Counted from the stretch's first letter, positions 1-8,390 are shown. The stretch is 64,000 nucleotides of DNA from Allomeiothermus sp035760705 (GCA_035760705.1 DASTSL010000133.1:6114-70113), one strand, 5' to 3'. Numbers and translations: made by a program. The notes: generated by a model from the letters alone, not told the origin.

Positions 1-1075
1 TCCCCGACTGGATCGCCTGGATGCTGGCGATAGCCTCGATGGCCCCGGCGGCCCCCAGCAGGTGCCCGGTCATGCTCTTGGTAGCGGTGATCGGGATGCG
101 ATAGGCATGGTCCCCGAAAAGCTGCTTGATGGCGTTGGTCTCGGCCTTGTCGCCCACCGGGGTGGAGGTGGCGTGGGCGTTGATGTGCCCGACCTGCTCG
201 AGGCTGATCCCGGCGTCGCGGATCGCGGCCCGCATCGCCAGCGAGGCCCCCAGCCCTTCGGGGTGCGGCTCGGTGATGTGGTAGGCGTCAGCGCTGCGGC
301 CAAACCCCACCAGCTCGGCGTAGATGCGGGCTCCGCGGGCTTTGGCGTGTTCGTAGTCCTCGAGCACCAGGATCGCCGCCCCCTCCGAGAGCACGAAGCC
401 GTCGCGCGAGGCAGTAAAGGGGCGGCTGGCCTTCTCCGGCTCGTCGTTGCGGGTCGAGAGGGCCCGCATCACGTCGAAGCCACCCATGGCCATGGCGGTC
501 ACCACGGCCTCGGTGCCGCCGGTCAGCATCACCTCGGCCTCGCCGAGCTGGATGACTCGGAAGGCGTTCCCGATGGCGTCGGCCCCGGTGGTGCAGGCCG
601 TCACCGAAGTCGAAGAAGGCCCCATGAAGCCGTAGCGCATGGCGAGCTGTCCGGAGGCCATGTTGGCGATGATCATGGGGATGAAGAAGGGGGAGAGCCG
701 GTCCGGGCCGCGCTCGAGGAACACCTTGGACTGGGCCTCCCAGGTCTCCATCCCGCCGATCCCTGAACCCACCAGGGTGCCGATCCGAGTCCTGTCCTCT
801 TTTTCCAGGTCCAGCCCGGAATCCTTGAGGGCCAGTTCGCCCGCGATCAAGGCCAGTTGCACGAAGCGGTCCAGGCGGCGCAACTCGCGCTTGTCGATAT
901 AGTCCTCTGGGTTGACGTCTACCTCGCCGGCAATCTGGCAGCGCAATTTGGAAGGGTCGAACCGAGTGATGCGGCGGATCCCGCTCTTGCCCTCGAGCTG
1001 GGCTTTGTGAAAGGCCTCGTTGCCGATCCCAATGGGCGAGACCGGCCCCATGCCCGTGATGACGACTCGTCGCAT
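1..1075 (-). CDS. fabF: beta-ketoacyl-ACP synthase II, C-terminus outside window
   Basis: Elongating condensing enzyme of type II fatty-acid synthesis; it joins malonyl-ACP to acyl-ACP in the cytoplasm. Reading leftward from the ATG at 1075, the protein begins MRRVVITGMG. It carries the thiolase-fold active-site Cys (SVTACTTGADAIG), the first catalytic His (NAHATSTPVGDK) and the second (KSMTGHLLGAAG). The frame is open to the window edge, so only the last part of the C-terminal domain is missing. It is the last visible gene of the leftward fab operon and follows acpP after 92 bp. The spacer with acpP holds GAACGC-type repeats. Family assignment is secure; FabF rather than FabB rests on the acpP-fabF neighbourhood. 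Confidence 0.96.
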   Translation of the reverse strand, partial: MRRVVITGMGPVSPIGIGNEAFHKAQLEGKSGIRRITRFDPSKLRCQIAGEVDVNPEDYIDKRELRRLDRFVQLALIAGELALKDSGLDLEKEDRTRIGTLVGSGIGGMETWEAQSKVFLERGPDRLSPFFIPMIIANMASGQLAMRYGFMGPSSTSVTACTTGADAIGNAFRVIQLGEAEVMLTGGTEAVVTAMAMGGFDVMRALSTRNDEPEKASRPFTASRDGFVLSEGAAILVLEDYEHAKARGARIYAELVGFGRSADAYHITEPHPEGLGASLAMRAAIRDAGISLEQVGHINAHATSTPVGDKAETNAIKQLFGDHAYRIPITATKSMTGHLLGAAGAIEAIASIQAIQSG

Positions 1076-1167
1076 AGGGAAGATTATAGCTGAACGCCTA
1101 ACGCCCAACGCTGAGCGCAAAAACAAAGCCAGGAGCGACATACCCCTGGCGTATGACGCAGGACGAT

Positions 1168-1401
1168 CTAGCCCTTCTTGCTCTGGATAAAGTCGATGGC
1201 GTCCTGGACGGTGCGGATCTTCTCGGCCTCCTCGTCGGAGATCTCCAGACCGAACTTGTCCTCCAGGCCCATGATCAGTTCTACGGTGTCGAGGCTATCG
1301 GCCCCCAGGTCTTCGATAAAACGGGCCTCCGGCGTGATTTTTTCGGCATCTACGCCCAGCTTGTCTACGATCACTTCTTTAACATCGTCGAGAATAGCCA
1401 T
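1168..1401 (-). CDS. acpP: acyl carrier protein
   Basis: Carries growing acyl chains on a phosphopantetheine arm. The 77-residue acidic protein has the attachment motif GADSLDTVELIM, with Ser near residue 36, and the usual four-helix length. I chose the ATG at 1401 because GGAGGT lies 7 nt upstream and the protein then starts MAILDDVKEV, as in other ACPs; an upstream in-frame start would add ten unusual residues. It sits between the second SDR gene and fabF, the standard place. A 157 bp gap upstream may allow separate transcription, as expected for a protein needed in large amounts. Confidence 0.97.
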   Translation of the reverse strand: MAILDDVKEVIVDKLGVDAEKITPEARFIEDLGADSLDTVELIMGLEDKFGLEISDEEAEKIRTVQDAIDFIQSKKG

Positions 1402-1558
1402 GATTAAACCTCCACTTCCTGTTGGGGCCACGGTCGAGCCCCTGGCTCGACTTGAGCAAAGAGCCTCCGGTGTGGGATTCTACCACAGCATCTGAACCCA
1501 TAAAGATAGTGGGGGGGTGGGTGAGTTGCGATTCAAGTGCTGAGCGTGGTATTTCCCC

Positions 1559-2308
1559 TCAACGCACGTACGATGCGCCGTTGATGTCCAGGGTGGCTCC
1601 GGTCATGTGCGGGGCTAGCCCTGCCGCCAGGAAGGCCACGGTGTTGGCGACATCCTGCGGGGGAGCCACGCTGCCGATGGGGATATCCCGGGCGATATCG
1701 GCGGCGTGCTCGCGGATATAGTCGGCGGCCATCTCGGTCTCCACCCAGCCCGGCGCCACCCCGTAGGCCAGGATGCCCTCCTTGCCGAATCCACGGGCGA
1801 TGCTCTTGGTCAGCGCTACGACTCCCCCTTTGGAGGCCGCGTAGTGCATCATGTCGGGGTTATCCCCCCGGAAGGCCGCCCGGCTGGCGATGTTGATGAG
1901 GATGCCGCCGCCTCGAGATCGGTAATGCAAAATCGCCTCGCGGCAGAGGTCGGCCAGGGAGAGCAGATTAACTTGCAGGGTCTCGTTCCAGACCCGGCTC
2001 CACTGCTCGAACTCATCCTCCACCCCCGCGTAGGGCGCGATCCCGGCGTTGTTGACCAGCACGTCAATCTTACCTTTCCAGGCCAGGGCCTCCTCCCATA
2101 GCAGCCGGGCCACGCCCCGCTGGGCCAGGTCGGCCCCAACCAGATAGCAATTTCCGGCCTCCCGTGCCACCCGCTCGGCTTCGGCCTGGCTGCGCCCGTA
2201 GTGCAACACCACCTCGGCTCCCGCTGCGGCCAGCACCTTCACGATGGCCGCACCGATGCCCCTCGAGCCCCCCGTGACCAGGATGGTCTTCCCGCTGAGG
2301 TCGAACAT
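1559..2308 (-). CDS. short-chain dehydrogenase/reductase, FabG paralogue
   Basis: Classical SDR of 249 residues. It has the NAD(P)-binding motif TGGSRGIGA near residue 12, the structural motif VNNAGIAPYAG, a catalytic Ser in NIASRAAFRG and the catalytic pair YAASK. It lies 15 bp downstream of fabG and before acpP, so it is probably co-transcribed with the fab genes. It is clearly diverged from the neighbouring FabG. It may be a second 3-oxoacyl-ACP reductase with other chain preference, or an oxidoreductase for an unrelated substrate; the sequence does not decide. The SDR fold is certain, the substrate is not. Confidence 0.85.
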   Translation of the reverse strand: MFDLSGKTILVTGGSRGIGAAIVKVLAAAGAEVVLHYGRSQAEAERVAREAGNCYLVGADLAQRGVARLLWEEALAWKGKIDVLVNNAGIAPYAGVEDEFEQWSRVWNETLQVNLLSLADLCREAILHYRSRGGGILINIASRAAFRGDNPDMMHYAASKGGVVALTKSIARGFGKEGILAYGVAPGWVETEMAADYIREHAADIARDIPIGSVAPPQDVANTVAFLAAGLAPHMTGATLDINGASYVR

Positions 2309-2323
2309 GGTGATCCCCAGTCC

Positions 2324-3061
2324 TCAGTGCGGGGTCATCCCGCCGTCGACGCAGAGGGTCTGCCCGTTGATGTAAGCCGCGTCCTCCGAGGCCAGGAAAG
2401 CCACGGCCTTGGCGACTTCCTCCGGCTTCCCGAAGCGGCCCACCGGGATCTGCTTGAGGTATTCTTGCTGCACGTTCTCGGGGAGCTTAGCAGTCATGTC
2501 CGACTCGATGAATCCGGGGGCAATGGCGTTCACGGTGATGCCCCGGCTGGCGTATTCCTTGGCGACGACCTTGGTAAAGCCGATCAGCCCGGCCTTGGCC
2601 GCCACGTAGTTGGCCTGGCCAGGGTTGCCCAGGATGCCCACCACGCTGGTGATGTTGACGATCCGCCCCCATTTGGCCCGCATCATGATCTTCACGGCCT
2701 CGCGGGTGGTGTGGAAGATGGCCGAGAGGTTGGTCTCAATCACCGTGTTCCAGTCCTCGTCCTTCATGCGGATGAGCAGGGTGTCGCGGGCGATCCCGGC
2801 GTTATTCACCAGGATGTCCAGCCCCCCCAGGGCAGCGTTGGCCTCGGTCACCAGCTTGCCTGCCGCGTTCAGATCGGATAGGTCGGCCCCCAGCACCACC
2901 GCCTGGGGCGCACCGAGTTCCCTGGCCTCGGCGGCCACGGTCTCGGCGGCTTCTTTGTTGGAGCCGTAGTGGATGGCGACGGCGTGCCCCCGCCGGGCGA
3001 GCTCTAGGGCGATGGCCTTGCCAATCCCCCGCGATGAACCGGTTATGAGTGCTTTGCGCAT
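2324..3061 (-). CDS. fabG: 3-oxoacyl-ACP reductase
   Basis: NADPH-dependent reduction of beta-ketoacyl-ACP, the first reductive step of the elongation cycle. The 245 residues show TGSSRGIGKAIALEL at the N-terminus, NNAGIARDTLLIRM near residue 88 (a typical FabG stretch), the catalytic Ser in NITSVVGILGNPGQ and the YVAAK pair. GAGGT precedes the ATG at 3061 by 4 nt. It lies between fabD and the SDR paralogue in one leftward operon. The spacer to fabD contains copies of a GCTAAACGCTGAACGC repeat. Confidence 0.96.
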   Translation of the reverse strand: MRKALITGSSRGIGKAIALELARRGHAVAIHYGSNKEAAETVAAEARELGAPQAVVLGADLSDLNAAGKLVTEANAALGGLDILVNNAGIARDTLLIRMKDEDWNTVIETNLSAIFHTTREAVKIMMRAKWGRIVNITSVVGILGNPGQANYVAAKAGLIGFTKVVAKEYASRGITVNAIAPGFIESDMTAKLPENVQQEYLKQIPVGRFGKPEEVAKAVAFLASEDAAYINGQTLCVDGGMTPH

Positions 3062-3110
3062 AGATACCTCGCTAAACGCTGAAGGCTAAACGCTGAACGC
3101 AATTTCGGCA

Positions 3111-4025
3111 TCAGGTGTTCAGCGCTAGGCTTTCGGCAATCTCCTGGGGATTCGTCAAACTCTTCGCCTCTACCCCCTCGAGTGTCCTTCCCACCAACCC
3201 AGTCAGCACCTTTCCCGAGCCGAACTCGAGGAACTTATCTACCCCGTGGACCTTCAGGCTCTGGAGGATCTCCACCCAGCGCACCGAGTGGGTGATCTGC
3301 TCGAGCAGGAGGGTTTTGATGTGCGGCGGGTCGGTCTCCGGGCGGGCGCTGACGTTGGAGTAGACGGGGAACTTGGGCGAGGAAAATTGCACCTGCTGAA
3401 GGTCGTGAGCCAGACGCTCGCGGGCCGGGCGCATCAGTGAGGAGTGAAAGGGTGCCGACACCGGGAGGAGAACCGCTCGAGCCCGGCGGTTCTTGAGCAA
3501 CTCCACCGCCTGGTTCACCCCCTCCGCCGCCCCGGAGATCACCGTCTGCTCGGGGCTGTTGAGGTTGGCCAGCTCCACTCCCTTCAGCCCGGCGATCTCT
3601 TCGAGGATGATGTCCAGCGGAACCTTGAGGATGGCCGCCATCGCGCCTTGGCCCACCGGCACGGCCTCCTGCATGTACTCGCCGCGTTTGCGCACCAACC
3701 GCAGGGCATCCTCGAGGGCGAGGGTTCCCGCCGCCACGTGGGCCGTCCACTCGCCCAGGGAGTGCCCGGCGGCGTAGGCGGGCTCTGGGCCTCCGGCCTC
3801 GCGGTAAGCCTGGTAGGCGGCGTACCCCACCGCCAGGAGCGCGGGTTGCTGGTTCGCGGTGAGCTTGAGTTCGTCCTCGGGGCCTTCCCACATCAACTTG
3901 AGGAGTCCGGGAAGGGCGGCCTCCGAGCGCTCGAGGGCTTCCCTAGCCGCTTTAGAGCCCTCGTAGAGGGCTTTCCCCATACCGATCTCCTGCGAGCCCT
4001 GCCCGGGAAACAAAGCTGCGATCAT
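3111..4025 (-). CDS. fabD: malonyl-CoA:ACP transacylase
   Basis: Loads malonyl groups from CoA to ACP. The protein starts MIAALFPGQGSQ, has the nucleophile elbow GHSLGEW near residue 90 and the catalytic His in PVSAPFHSSLM near 197. The start at 4025 is chosen for the strong AGGAGGT 3 nt upstream and because it gives the usual 304-residue length; a longer in-frame start would run through the REP-like hairpin at 4036-4060. Upstream is fabH, downstream fabG. Confidence 0.96.
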   Translation of the reverse strand: MIAALFPGQGSQEIGMGKALYEGSKAAREALERSEAALPGLLKLMWEGPEDELKLTANQQPALLAVGYAAYQAYREAGGPEPAYAAGHSLGEWTAHVAAGTLALEDALRLVRKRGEYMQEAVPVGQGAMAAILKVPLDIILEEIAGLKGVELANLNSPEQTVISGAAEGVNQAVELLKNRRARAVLLPVSAPFHSSLMRPARERLAHDLQQVQFSSPKFPVYSNVSARPETDPPHIKTLLLEQITHSVRWVEILQSLKVHGVDKFLEFGSGKVLTGLVGRTLEGVEAKSLTNPQEIAESLALNT

Positions 4026-4035
4026 TCGACCTCCT

Positions 4036-4060
4036 GTAGGGGCGATCCTTGTGATCGCCC
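4036..4060 (+). repeat. REP-like hairpin between fabH and fabD
   Basis: GTAG is followed by a GGGCGATC / GATCGCCC stem with a 5-nt loop. It abuts the fabD ribosome site. The GTAG head plus GGGCGA...TCGCCC stem recurs at 36796-36820; the stem alone recurs at 45394-45413. Confidence 0.6.
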
Positions 4061-4068
4061 GGAGCGGA

Positions 4069-5076
4069 TTACTTGTCCACCCCTTGTCCACCCCACCACG
4101 TCAGCACGCTGGCGGCCCAGGTGAGCCCGGCCCCGAAGGTCACGAAGAGGATGTGGTCGCCATCCTTGATCCGTCCGGCGTCGAGGGCCTCTTGCAGGGC
4201 GATGGGCATCGAGGCGGTGGAGGTGTTGCCGTAACGGTCCACGTTCACTACCACCCGCTCCCAGGGCAGGCCCAGCCGCTCGCGGGCGGCGTCGATGATC
4301 CGCAGGTTGGCTTGGTGGGGGATGAAGAGCTCGATGTCTTCGGGGGTGAGCCTGGCTTTCTCAATGGCCTCGAGGGTGGCGGTGTTCATCACCCGCACCG
4401 CGAACTTGAAGACCTCGCGCCCGTTCATGTAGGCGTACTTGGCTAAGGCGGTGCCGTCCGGCAGGCGGGGGGCGATACAGGCCATGGAGAGTTCCTTGGC
4501 CCCGTCCCCGTCCGAGCCCAGCACGAAGCTCTTGAAGCCGTACCCCGGCGGGACCCGGCCCACCACGGCGGCCCCCGCCCCATCGCCAAAGAGCACCGCG
4601 GTGGAGCGGTCGTTCCAGTCCAGGATCTTGGAGAGGGCCTCCGCGCCGATGGCCAGCACCTTGTTCGCCAACCCGGCCTGCACCATGGCCTGGGCCTGGG
4701 CCAGCGCGTACCCCCAGCCGGGGCAGCCCGCCAACAGGTCGTAGGCCCCGGCCTTCAGGCCGAAGCGGGCCTGGACCAAGGCCGCGGTGGCCGGGAAGAG
4801 GGCGTCGGGGGTGTTGGTGGCGACGATCACCAAATCCACCCCCTCCAGGGCCTCTCGCCCATGCCGCCGGATCAGGTCATCCACCGCCCGGAAAGCCAGG
4901 GTCGAGGTGAACTCGTCGTCGGCGGCCAGCCTGCGCTCCTTGATCCCGGTGCGGCTCACGATCCATTCGTCGGAGGTGTCCATGATCGCCTCAAAGTCCT
5001 GGTTGGTCATGACCTTGGGCGGGGTGTAGGTGCCGAGGGCGAGGATGCCAATGCCCCCTTGGGCAGATGCGTTCAT
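4069..5076 (-). CDS. fabH: beta-ketoacyl-ACP synthase III
   Basis: Initiating condensing enzyme: acyl-CoA plus malonyl-ACP. The 335 residues contain the catalytic Cys in LLAGCPGWGYAL near residue 117, His in FIPHQANLRI near 260 and Asn in DRYGNTSTAS near 290, the full FabH Cys-His-Asn triad. The C-terminus GAGLTWAASVL is typical. It is the first fab gene after rpmF and appears to have its own promoter (-10 TATACT at 5087-5092) with a direct repeat upstream. plsX, often found just before fabH, is absent. Confidence 0.96.
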   Translation of the reverse strand: MNASAQGGIGILALGTYTPPKVMTNQDFEAIMDTSDEWIVSRTGIKERRLAADDEFTSTLAFRAVDDLIRRHGREALEGVDLVIVATNTPDALFPATAALVQARFGLKAGAYDLLAGCPGWGYALAQAQAMVQAGLANKVLAIGAEALSKILDWNDRSTAVLFGDGAGAAVVGRVPPGYGFKSFVLGSDGDGAKELSMACIAPRLPDGTALAKYAYMNGREVFKFAVRVMNTATLEAIEKARLTPEDIELFIPHQANLRIIDAARERLGLPWERVVVNVDRYGNTSTASMPIALQEALDAGRIKDGDHILFVTFGAGLTWAASVLTWWGGQGVDK

Positions 5077-5086
5077 AACTCTAAAA

Positions 5087-5121
5087 AGTATACCGGGCCG
5101 ACCTGTTTGGGCCGACCCGGT
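5087..5121 (-). promoter_or_regulatory. fabH promoter with direct-repeat element
   Basis: Read leftward, -10 TATACT (5087-5092) lies 10 nt before the fabH ATG and has no good -35. In its place are two GGTCGGCCC copies (5109-5117 and 5095-5103) 14 bp apart; the outer bases also form an ACCGGG/CCCGGT inverted repeat. This fits an activator or repressor site for the fab operon; the protein is unknown. Confidence 0.45.
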
Positions 5122-5257
5122 AACCTTGAACCCGGTTTAGACTTTGCTCGCCTCAGCGTCTACAAGGTGTAGATGGAGAGGGTGGTTGCACGTGCAGGGA
5201 TTGCGCTTGCTCCATCCCCGAACAACTTCCCCGCAGACCAACTTACCTTGGCGCAAC

Positions 5258-5440
5258 TTAGACCTCGAGCACCTTTTTCCCGTCGTAATACCCGCAGTTG
5301 CTACAGACGGTGTGGGGGGGCTTGAGGGTTTTGCACTCGGGGCAGGCCACCAGGGTGGGGGCGGTGAGGGCATGATGGCTGCGGCGGTTGTCGCGCCGGG
5401 CCTTCGAGGTCTTTTTCTTCGGTACAGGGTGCTTGGCCAT
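5258..5440 (-). CDS. rpmF: ribosomal protein bL32
   Basis: Small 50S subunit protein of 60 residues. It starts MAKHPVPKKKTSKARRDNRR and has the zinc ribbon CPEC...CSNC (Cys near 33, 36, 46, 49), so this is the zinc-binding C+ form. GGAGG precedes the ATG. yceD lies upstream and fabH downstream, the widely conserved yceD-rpmF-fab order. Confidence 0.98.
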   Translation of the reverse strand: MAKHPVPKKKTSKARRDNRRSHHALTAPTLVACPECKTLKPPHTVCSNCGYYDGKKVLEV

Positions 5441-5460
5441 TGCAGTCCTCCAACTTTACG

Positions 5461-5508
5461 AGCCCTGGGGCAGCCAGGGCTGCTTAGGGCGCACGGCTTG
5501 CTAGTATA
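5461..5508 (-). promoter_or_regulatory. rpmF promoter and leader hairpin
   Basis: An extended -10, TGCTATACT (hexamer 5503-5508), reads toward rpmF. The leader then forms an 8 bp hairpin, AGCCCTGG/CCAGGGCT (5461-5468 with 5474-5481), about 20 nt before the start codon. A role in autogenous control is possible but not shown. Confidence 0.5.
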
Positions 5509-5551
5509 GCAGACTCGAGGGGGTTTTGTCGCTAACGGGTGCCCCGGACGT

Positions 5552-5604
5552 ATCGCTTATCGCGCATCATCCTTAGTTTTGATAGGCGATGAACGATAAG
5601 CGAT
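5552..5604. repeat. long inverted repeat between rpmF and yceD
   Basis: Perfect 11 bp arms ATCGCTTATCG and CGATAAGCGAT enclose 31 bp; the pairing continues imperfectly inward. No T-tract follows on either strand, so it is not a classical terminator. It may belong to the tandem ACG-rich intergenic repeats seen elsewhere in the window. Confidence 0.55.
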
Positions 5605-5617
5605 ATGGCAGTTCATT

Positions 5618-6154
5618 TCAAACCTCGTCGAGAAACTGCTCGAGCCCGGCGAGCTTGCCGCCTTCGTGGGCCTCTTCGTGACCACAGTCCACCTTGTTCC
5701 GGTTGGCCCCGCAGACCGGGCACAACCCCTTGCAATCCTCCTTGCAGAGCACCGTAAAGGGCATCGCGGTGACGAAGGCCTCGGCCAGAAAGGGGGAGAG
5801 GTTGAGGTCGGGGTGTCCGAAGAGGTAGATCTCCTCCTGGTCCTCCTCAATCAGCTCGAGCTGATCCAGACCCGGTTCGTAGCGGAGCATGTGCTGAAAG
5901 TAGGCCCGCACCGCCGCCGGGGTGGACTCGAGGCAGCGGGCGCACTCCATCATCACCTTCCCGGCGACCTCGCCCGAGAGCCAGAACTCGCCGTCCCCCA
6001 CTGCCGTCACCGAGGCTTTCCAGAGGGTTGGCCCGTCGAGCTGAAATTCTTCCCCGGCGCGGATCGCCCCCTGTATTTCTCCACCGGCCTCGGCGGTGCC
6101 CCCTTCGCGGAGCAGCCGGGCCAGATTAATGCTTTGTACGTCGGGATGGTCCAT
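5618..6154 (-). CDS. yceD: YceD/DUF177 family protein
   Basis: Member of the DUF177 family, genetically linked to rpmF and in some organisms to 23S rRNA maturation. The 178 residues end in the family's Cys-rich tail: CKEDCKGLCPVCG near residues 145-157, then NKVDCGHE. The start at 6154 (MDHPDVQS) is preferred to an upstream in-frame start because a promoter (TTGACC, 18 bp, TACACT) ends only 8 nt before it, implying leaderless translation. It heads the yceD-rpmF-fab cluster. Confidence 0.88.
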   Translation of the reverse strand: MDHPDVQSINLARLLREGGTAEAGGEIQGAIRAGEEFQLDGPTLWKASVTAVGDGEFWLSGEVAGKVMMECARCLESTPAAVRAYFQHMLRYEPGLDQLELIEEDQEEIYLFGHPDLNLSPFLAEAFVTAMPFTVLCKEDCKGLCPVCGANRNKVDCGHEEAHEGGKLAGLEQFLDEV

Positions 6155-6162
6155 AGCTCTCG

Positions 6163-6192
6163 AGTGTACTCCCTCACCTCCCCTTAGGTCAA
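6163..6192 (-). promoter_or_regulatory. yceD leaderless promoter
   Basis: Leftward TTGACC (6187-6192), an 18 bp spacer and TACACT (6163-6168), 8 nt from the yceD ATG. Confidence 0.65.
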
Positions 6193-6251
6193 GGAATGTG
6201 TGTGGATATGCATAGATGAATAAAGAAGATTCAGACGGCAAAAATCGCTGC

Positions 6252-6257
6252 TATGCT
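6252..6257 (+). promoter_or_regulatory. arginase -10, leaderless
   Basis: TATGCT ends 7 nt before the ATG at 6265. A weak TTCAGA lies 16 bp upstream. It diverges from the yceD promoter. Confidence 0.4.
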
Positions 6258-6264
6258 GGAGGCT

Positions 6265-7179
6265 ATGCGAGCGGACCAAACCATGACCAAGCAGATCGGC
6301 GTGCTCGGCGTGCCGATGGACTTAGGGGCTGGGCGGCGTGGGGTGGACATGGGGCCCAGCGCCCTGCGTTATGGCCAGCTTCATGAGGTGCTGGAGAGCT
6401 TAGGCCATACCGTGGACGACTACGGCGACATCGACGTGCCGGTGGTGGAGAGCATCCGCCCCGAACACGCGCAAAACGGCATGGCTTACCTCGAGACCAT
6501 CCGTAAAGCCTGCCAGGACACCCTGGAAAAGCTGCTCGAACTCCCCGCCGATACCTTCCCTATCGTGCTGGGCGGCGACCATTCGATCGCCATGGGCTCG
6601 GTGACCGGGGCCAGCCGGAGGGAGCGAGTCGGGGTGATCTGGGTGGATGCCCACGCCGACTTCAACACCCCCGAGACCTCGCCCAGCGGGAACATCCACG
6701 GAATGCCCCTGGCGGCTTTGTGCGGCCTGGGCGATCCCCGGCTGGTCAATCTGGGCTGGGAAGGCCCCAAGGTCCGTCCGGAAGACGTGGTGCTCATCGG
6801 TATCCGCAGCCTGGATAAGGGTGAGGTGGGTCTTTTGCGCGAACGCGGGGTGACGGTGTACACCATGAAGGAGATCGATACCCTGGGCATCCCCGAGATC
6901 GCCCGGGCCACCGTGGAAAAACTCCAGGGCCTAGCCAAAATCCACCTCTCCCTAGATGCCGACGTCCTCGACCCGGAGGTGGCTCCCGGGGTGGGAACGC
7001 CGGTCAAGGGCGGCCTCACTTACCGCGAAGCTCACCTGCTGATGGAACTGTTGGCCGACGCGGGGATCGTCACCAGCCTGGATTTAGTGGAGGTCAACCC
7101 CATCCTCGACCGGGAGAACCGCACCGCGCAGATGATGGTGGAACTGGCGAGCAGCCTTTTGGGGAAGAAGATTTATTGA
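6265..7179 (+). CDS. rocF: arginase
   Basis: Hydrolyses L-arginine to ornithine and urea in the cytoplasm. The ureohydrolase metal-site motifs are present: GGDHSIAMGS near residue 97, DAHADFNTPETSPSGNIHGMP near 120-140, and SLDADVLDPEVAPGVGTPV near 227. The PSGNIHGMP stretch and APGVGTPV tail favour arginase over agmatinase. I start at 6265 because a -10 element lies 7 nt upstream; ATGs at 6253 and 6283 are also in frame. No other arginine-catabolic gene is nearby. hisA follows after 42 bp with its own -10. Confidence 0.9.
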   Translation: MRADQTMTKQIGVLGVPMDLGAGRRGVDMGPSALRYGQLHEVLESLGHTVDDYGDIDVPVVESIRPEHAQNGMAYLETIRKACQDTLEKLLELPADTFPIVLGGDHSIAMGSVTGASRRERVGVIWVDAHADFNTPETSPSGNIHGMPLAALCGLGDPRLVNLGWEGPKVRPEDVVLIGIRSLDKGEVGLLRERGVTVYTMKEIDTLGIPEIARATVEKLQGLAKIHLSLDADVLDPEVAPGVGTPVKGGLTYREAHLLMELLADAGIVTSLDLVEVNPILDRENRTAQMMVELASSLLGKKIY

Positions 7180-7209
7180 TCGAGCCGCTCGATTCCTTGA
7201 GCGATCCGA

Positions 7210-7215
7210 TAGAAT
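7210..7215 (+). promoter_or_regulatory. hisA -10, leaderless
   Basis: TAGAAT ends 6 nt before the GTG start at 7222; no convincing -35. Confidence 0.4.
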
Positions 7216-7221
7216 CCCCTT

Positions 7222-7923
7222 GTGTGGGTAATCCCTGCCGTAGATATCCAAGGGGGCCGCGCCGTGCGGCTTTTCGAAGGCGACCCCAGCCGGGAAACCA
7301 TTTACTTCGAGGACCCCCTCGAGGCCGCCCTGCACTGGCAAAACCAGGGGGCCCGGTTCTTACACCTGGTGGACCTCGATGCGGCCACCGGGAGAGGGGA
7401 GAACCGGGCCGTCCTGCGGCGGATCGCGGAGCATGTCTCGGTACCTTTCGAGGTGGGGGGTGGGGTGCGGAGCCTGGAGGCCGCCGGTGAACTCCTCGGC
7501 CTGGGGGCGGCTCGGGTCGTGGTGGGCACGGTCGCGGTCAAAGAACCCCGAGTGCTCGAGGCCATGCTGGCCGAGTTCGGCCCCGAGCGGGTGGTGGTGA
7601 GCCTGGATGCCAGGGGTTTGGAGGTGGTGGTCTCGGGCTGGCTCGAGGGCACCGCGCAGGACGTGCGGGATCTGGCCAAGAGCATGCACCGGATGGGGGT
7701 GAGCACCCTCATCTACACCGACGTCCGGCGCGACGGCACGCTGGCCGGGCTCGACCTCGAGATGATCGGGGAAGTGCGCCAGGCCTGGCCGGGCTCGCTG
7801 ATTGTGGGCGGGGGAATCGCCGGCGACGCCGACCTCGAGGGCCTGCAAAGGCTGGGGGTGGAAGGGGCCATCACCGGGAAAGCGGTCTACGAGGGGCGGA
7901 TTGATTTGCGGCGGTGGGTGTAG
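7222..7923 (+). CDS. hisA: phosphoribosylformimino-AICAR ribotide isomerase
   Basis: Fourth step of histidine synthesis: Amadori rearrangement of ProFAR to PRFAR. The 233-residue (beta/alpha)8 barrel has the first catalytic Asp in AVDIQGG, the phosphate-binding FEVGGGVR near residue 80, the second catalytic Asp in YTDVRRDGT near 170 and IVGGGIAG near 195. The start is GTG, without a Shine-Dalgarno sequence, consistent with leaderless translation. The gene stands alone; the other his genes are not here. Confidence 0.95.
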   Translation: MWVIPAVDIQGGRAVRLFEGDPSRETIYFEDPLEAALHWQNQGARFLHLVDLDAATGRGENRAVLRRIAEHVSVPFEVGGGVRSLEAAGELLGLGAARVVVGTVAVKEPRVLEAMLAEFGPERVVVSLDARGLEVVVSGWLEGTAQDVRDLAKSMHRMGVSTLIYTDVRRDGTLAGLDLEMIGEVRQAWPGSLIVGGGIAGDADLEGLQRLGVEGAITGKAVYEGRIDLRRWV

Positions 7924-8066
7924 AGGAGCGGCGGAGGTCGCACGCGGTACGTCATACCTGGAGGGGGCCTGTGGCAGGTGGAAAAGTTTTTGACCCCAAG
8001 CCCCGCGCCACGAGCTACTGGTCCGCTTTTGACGTAAGACGTACGGCTATTCTTAGACGTTAGACT
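7924..8066. other. spacer with ACG-type repeats and a promoter for the next gene
   Basis: Contains GTACGTCATAC and GACGTAAGACGTACGG, two members of a dispersed repeat family rich in ACGT steps. It ends in TAGACT (8061-8066), 6 nt from the ATG at 8073. No coding signal seen. Confidence 0.4.
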
Positions 8067-8072
8067 GGGGCT

Positions 8073-8390
8073 ATGAAGATCCTCAACTGGCTGGCGATGG
8101 CGCTCACCCTGGGGGTGATCGGGCTCAGCTATGGTTTGTACCGCCTCGAGCCGATGCTGGTGGTGGGAACCCCCTGGGGAACCCTGCACGTGGCCTACCT
8201 ACTGGCCGGGGGCTTCGCCGCCGGGGTGCTGGTGATGAGCCTCTTTCTGTTGGCCAACTGGTGGGGCTTTCAGCGCGTCTCGCGCCGCCGGGTGGTGGAA
8301 CTGCGCAAGCTGAGGAGCGAGGTCGAGACCTTGCGCCAGGCCCACCCCGAGGAAGTAGTACGGATCCCGGATCGGCCCGAGGTGCAGTGA
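8073..8390 (+). CDS. LapA-like small membrane protein
   Basis: A 105-residue protein with two hydrophobic helices (about residues 4-24 and 42-66), then a basic turn QRVSRRR and a short charged coiled-coil-like tail (VELRKLRSEVETLRQ). This is the architecture of LapA/DUF1049 proteins, which sit in the inner membrane with a cytosolic coiled coil and in proteobacteria take part in envelope homeostasis. No lapB neighbour is present; recJ follows. Assignment rests on architecture rather than a signature motif. Confidence 0.65.
   Translation: MKILNWLAMALTLGVIGLSYGLYRLEPMLVVGTPWGTLHVAYLLAGGFAAGVLVMSLFLLANWWGFQRVSRRRVVELRKLRSEVETLRQAHPEEVVRIPDRPEVQ

Noticed and set aside
62..766. Long rightward frame opposite fabF
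   Set aside because: Shadow of fabF: the minus strand has all KAS II motifs in one frame, and the rightward product is low-complexity Gly/Val/His-rich, as in antisense frames of GC-rich genes.
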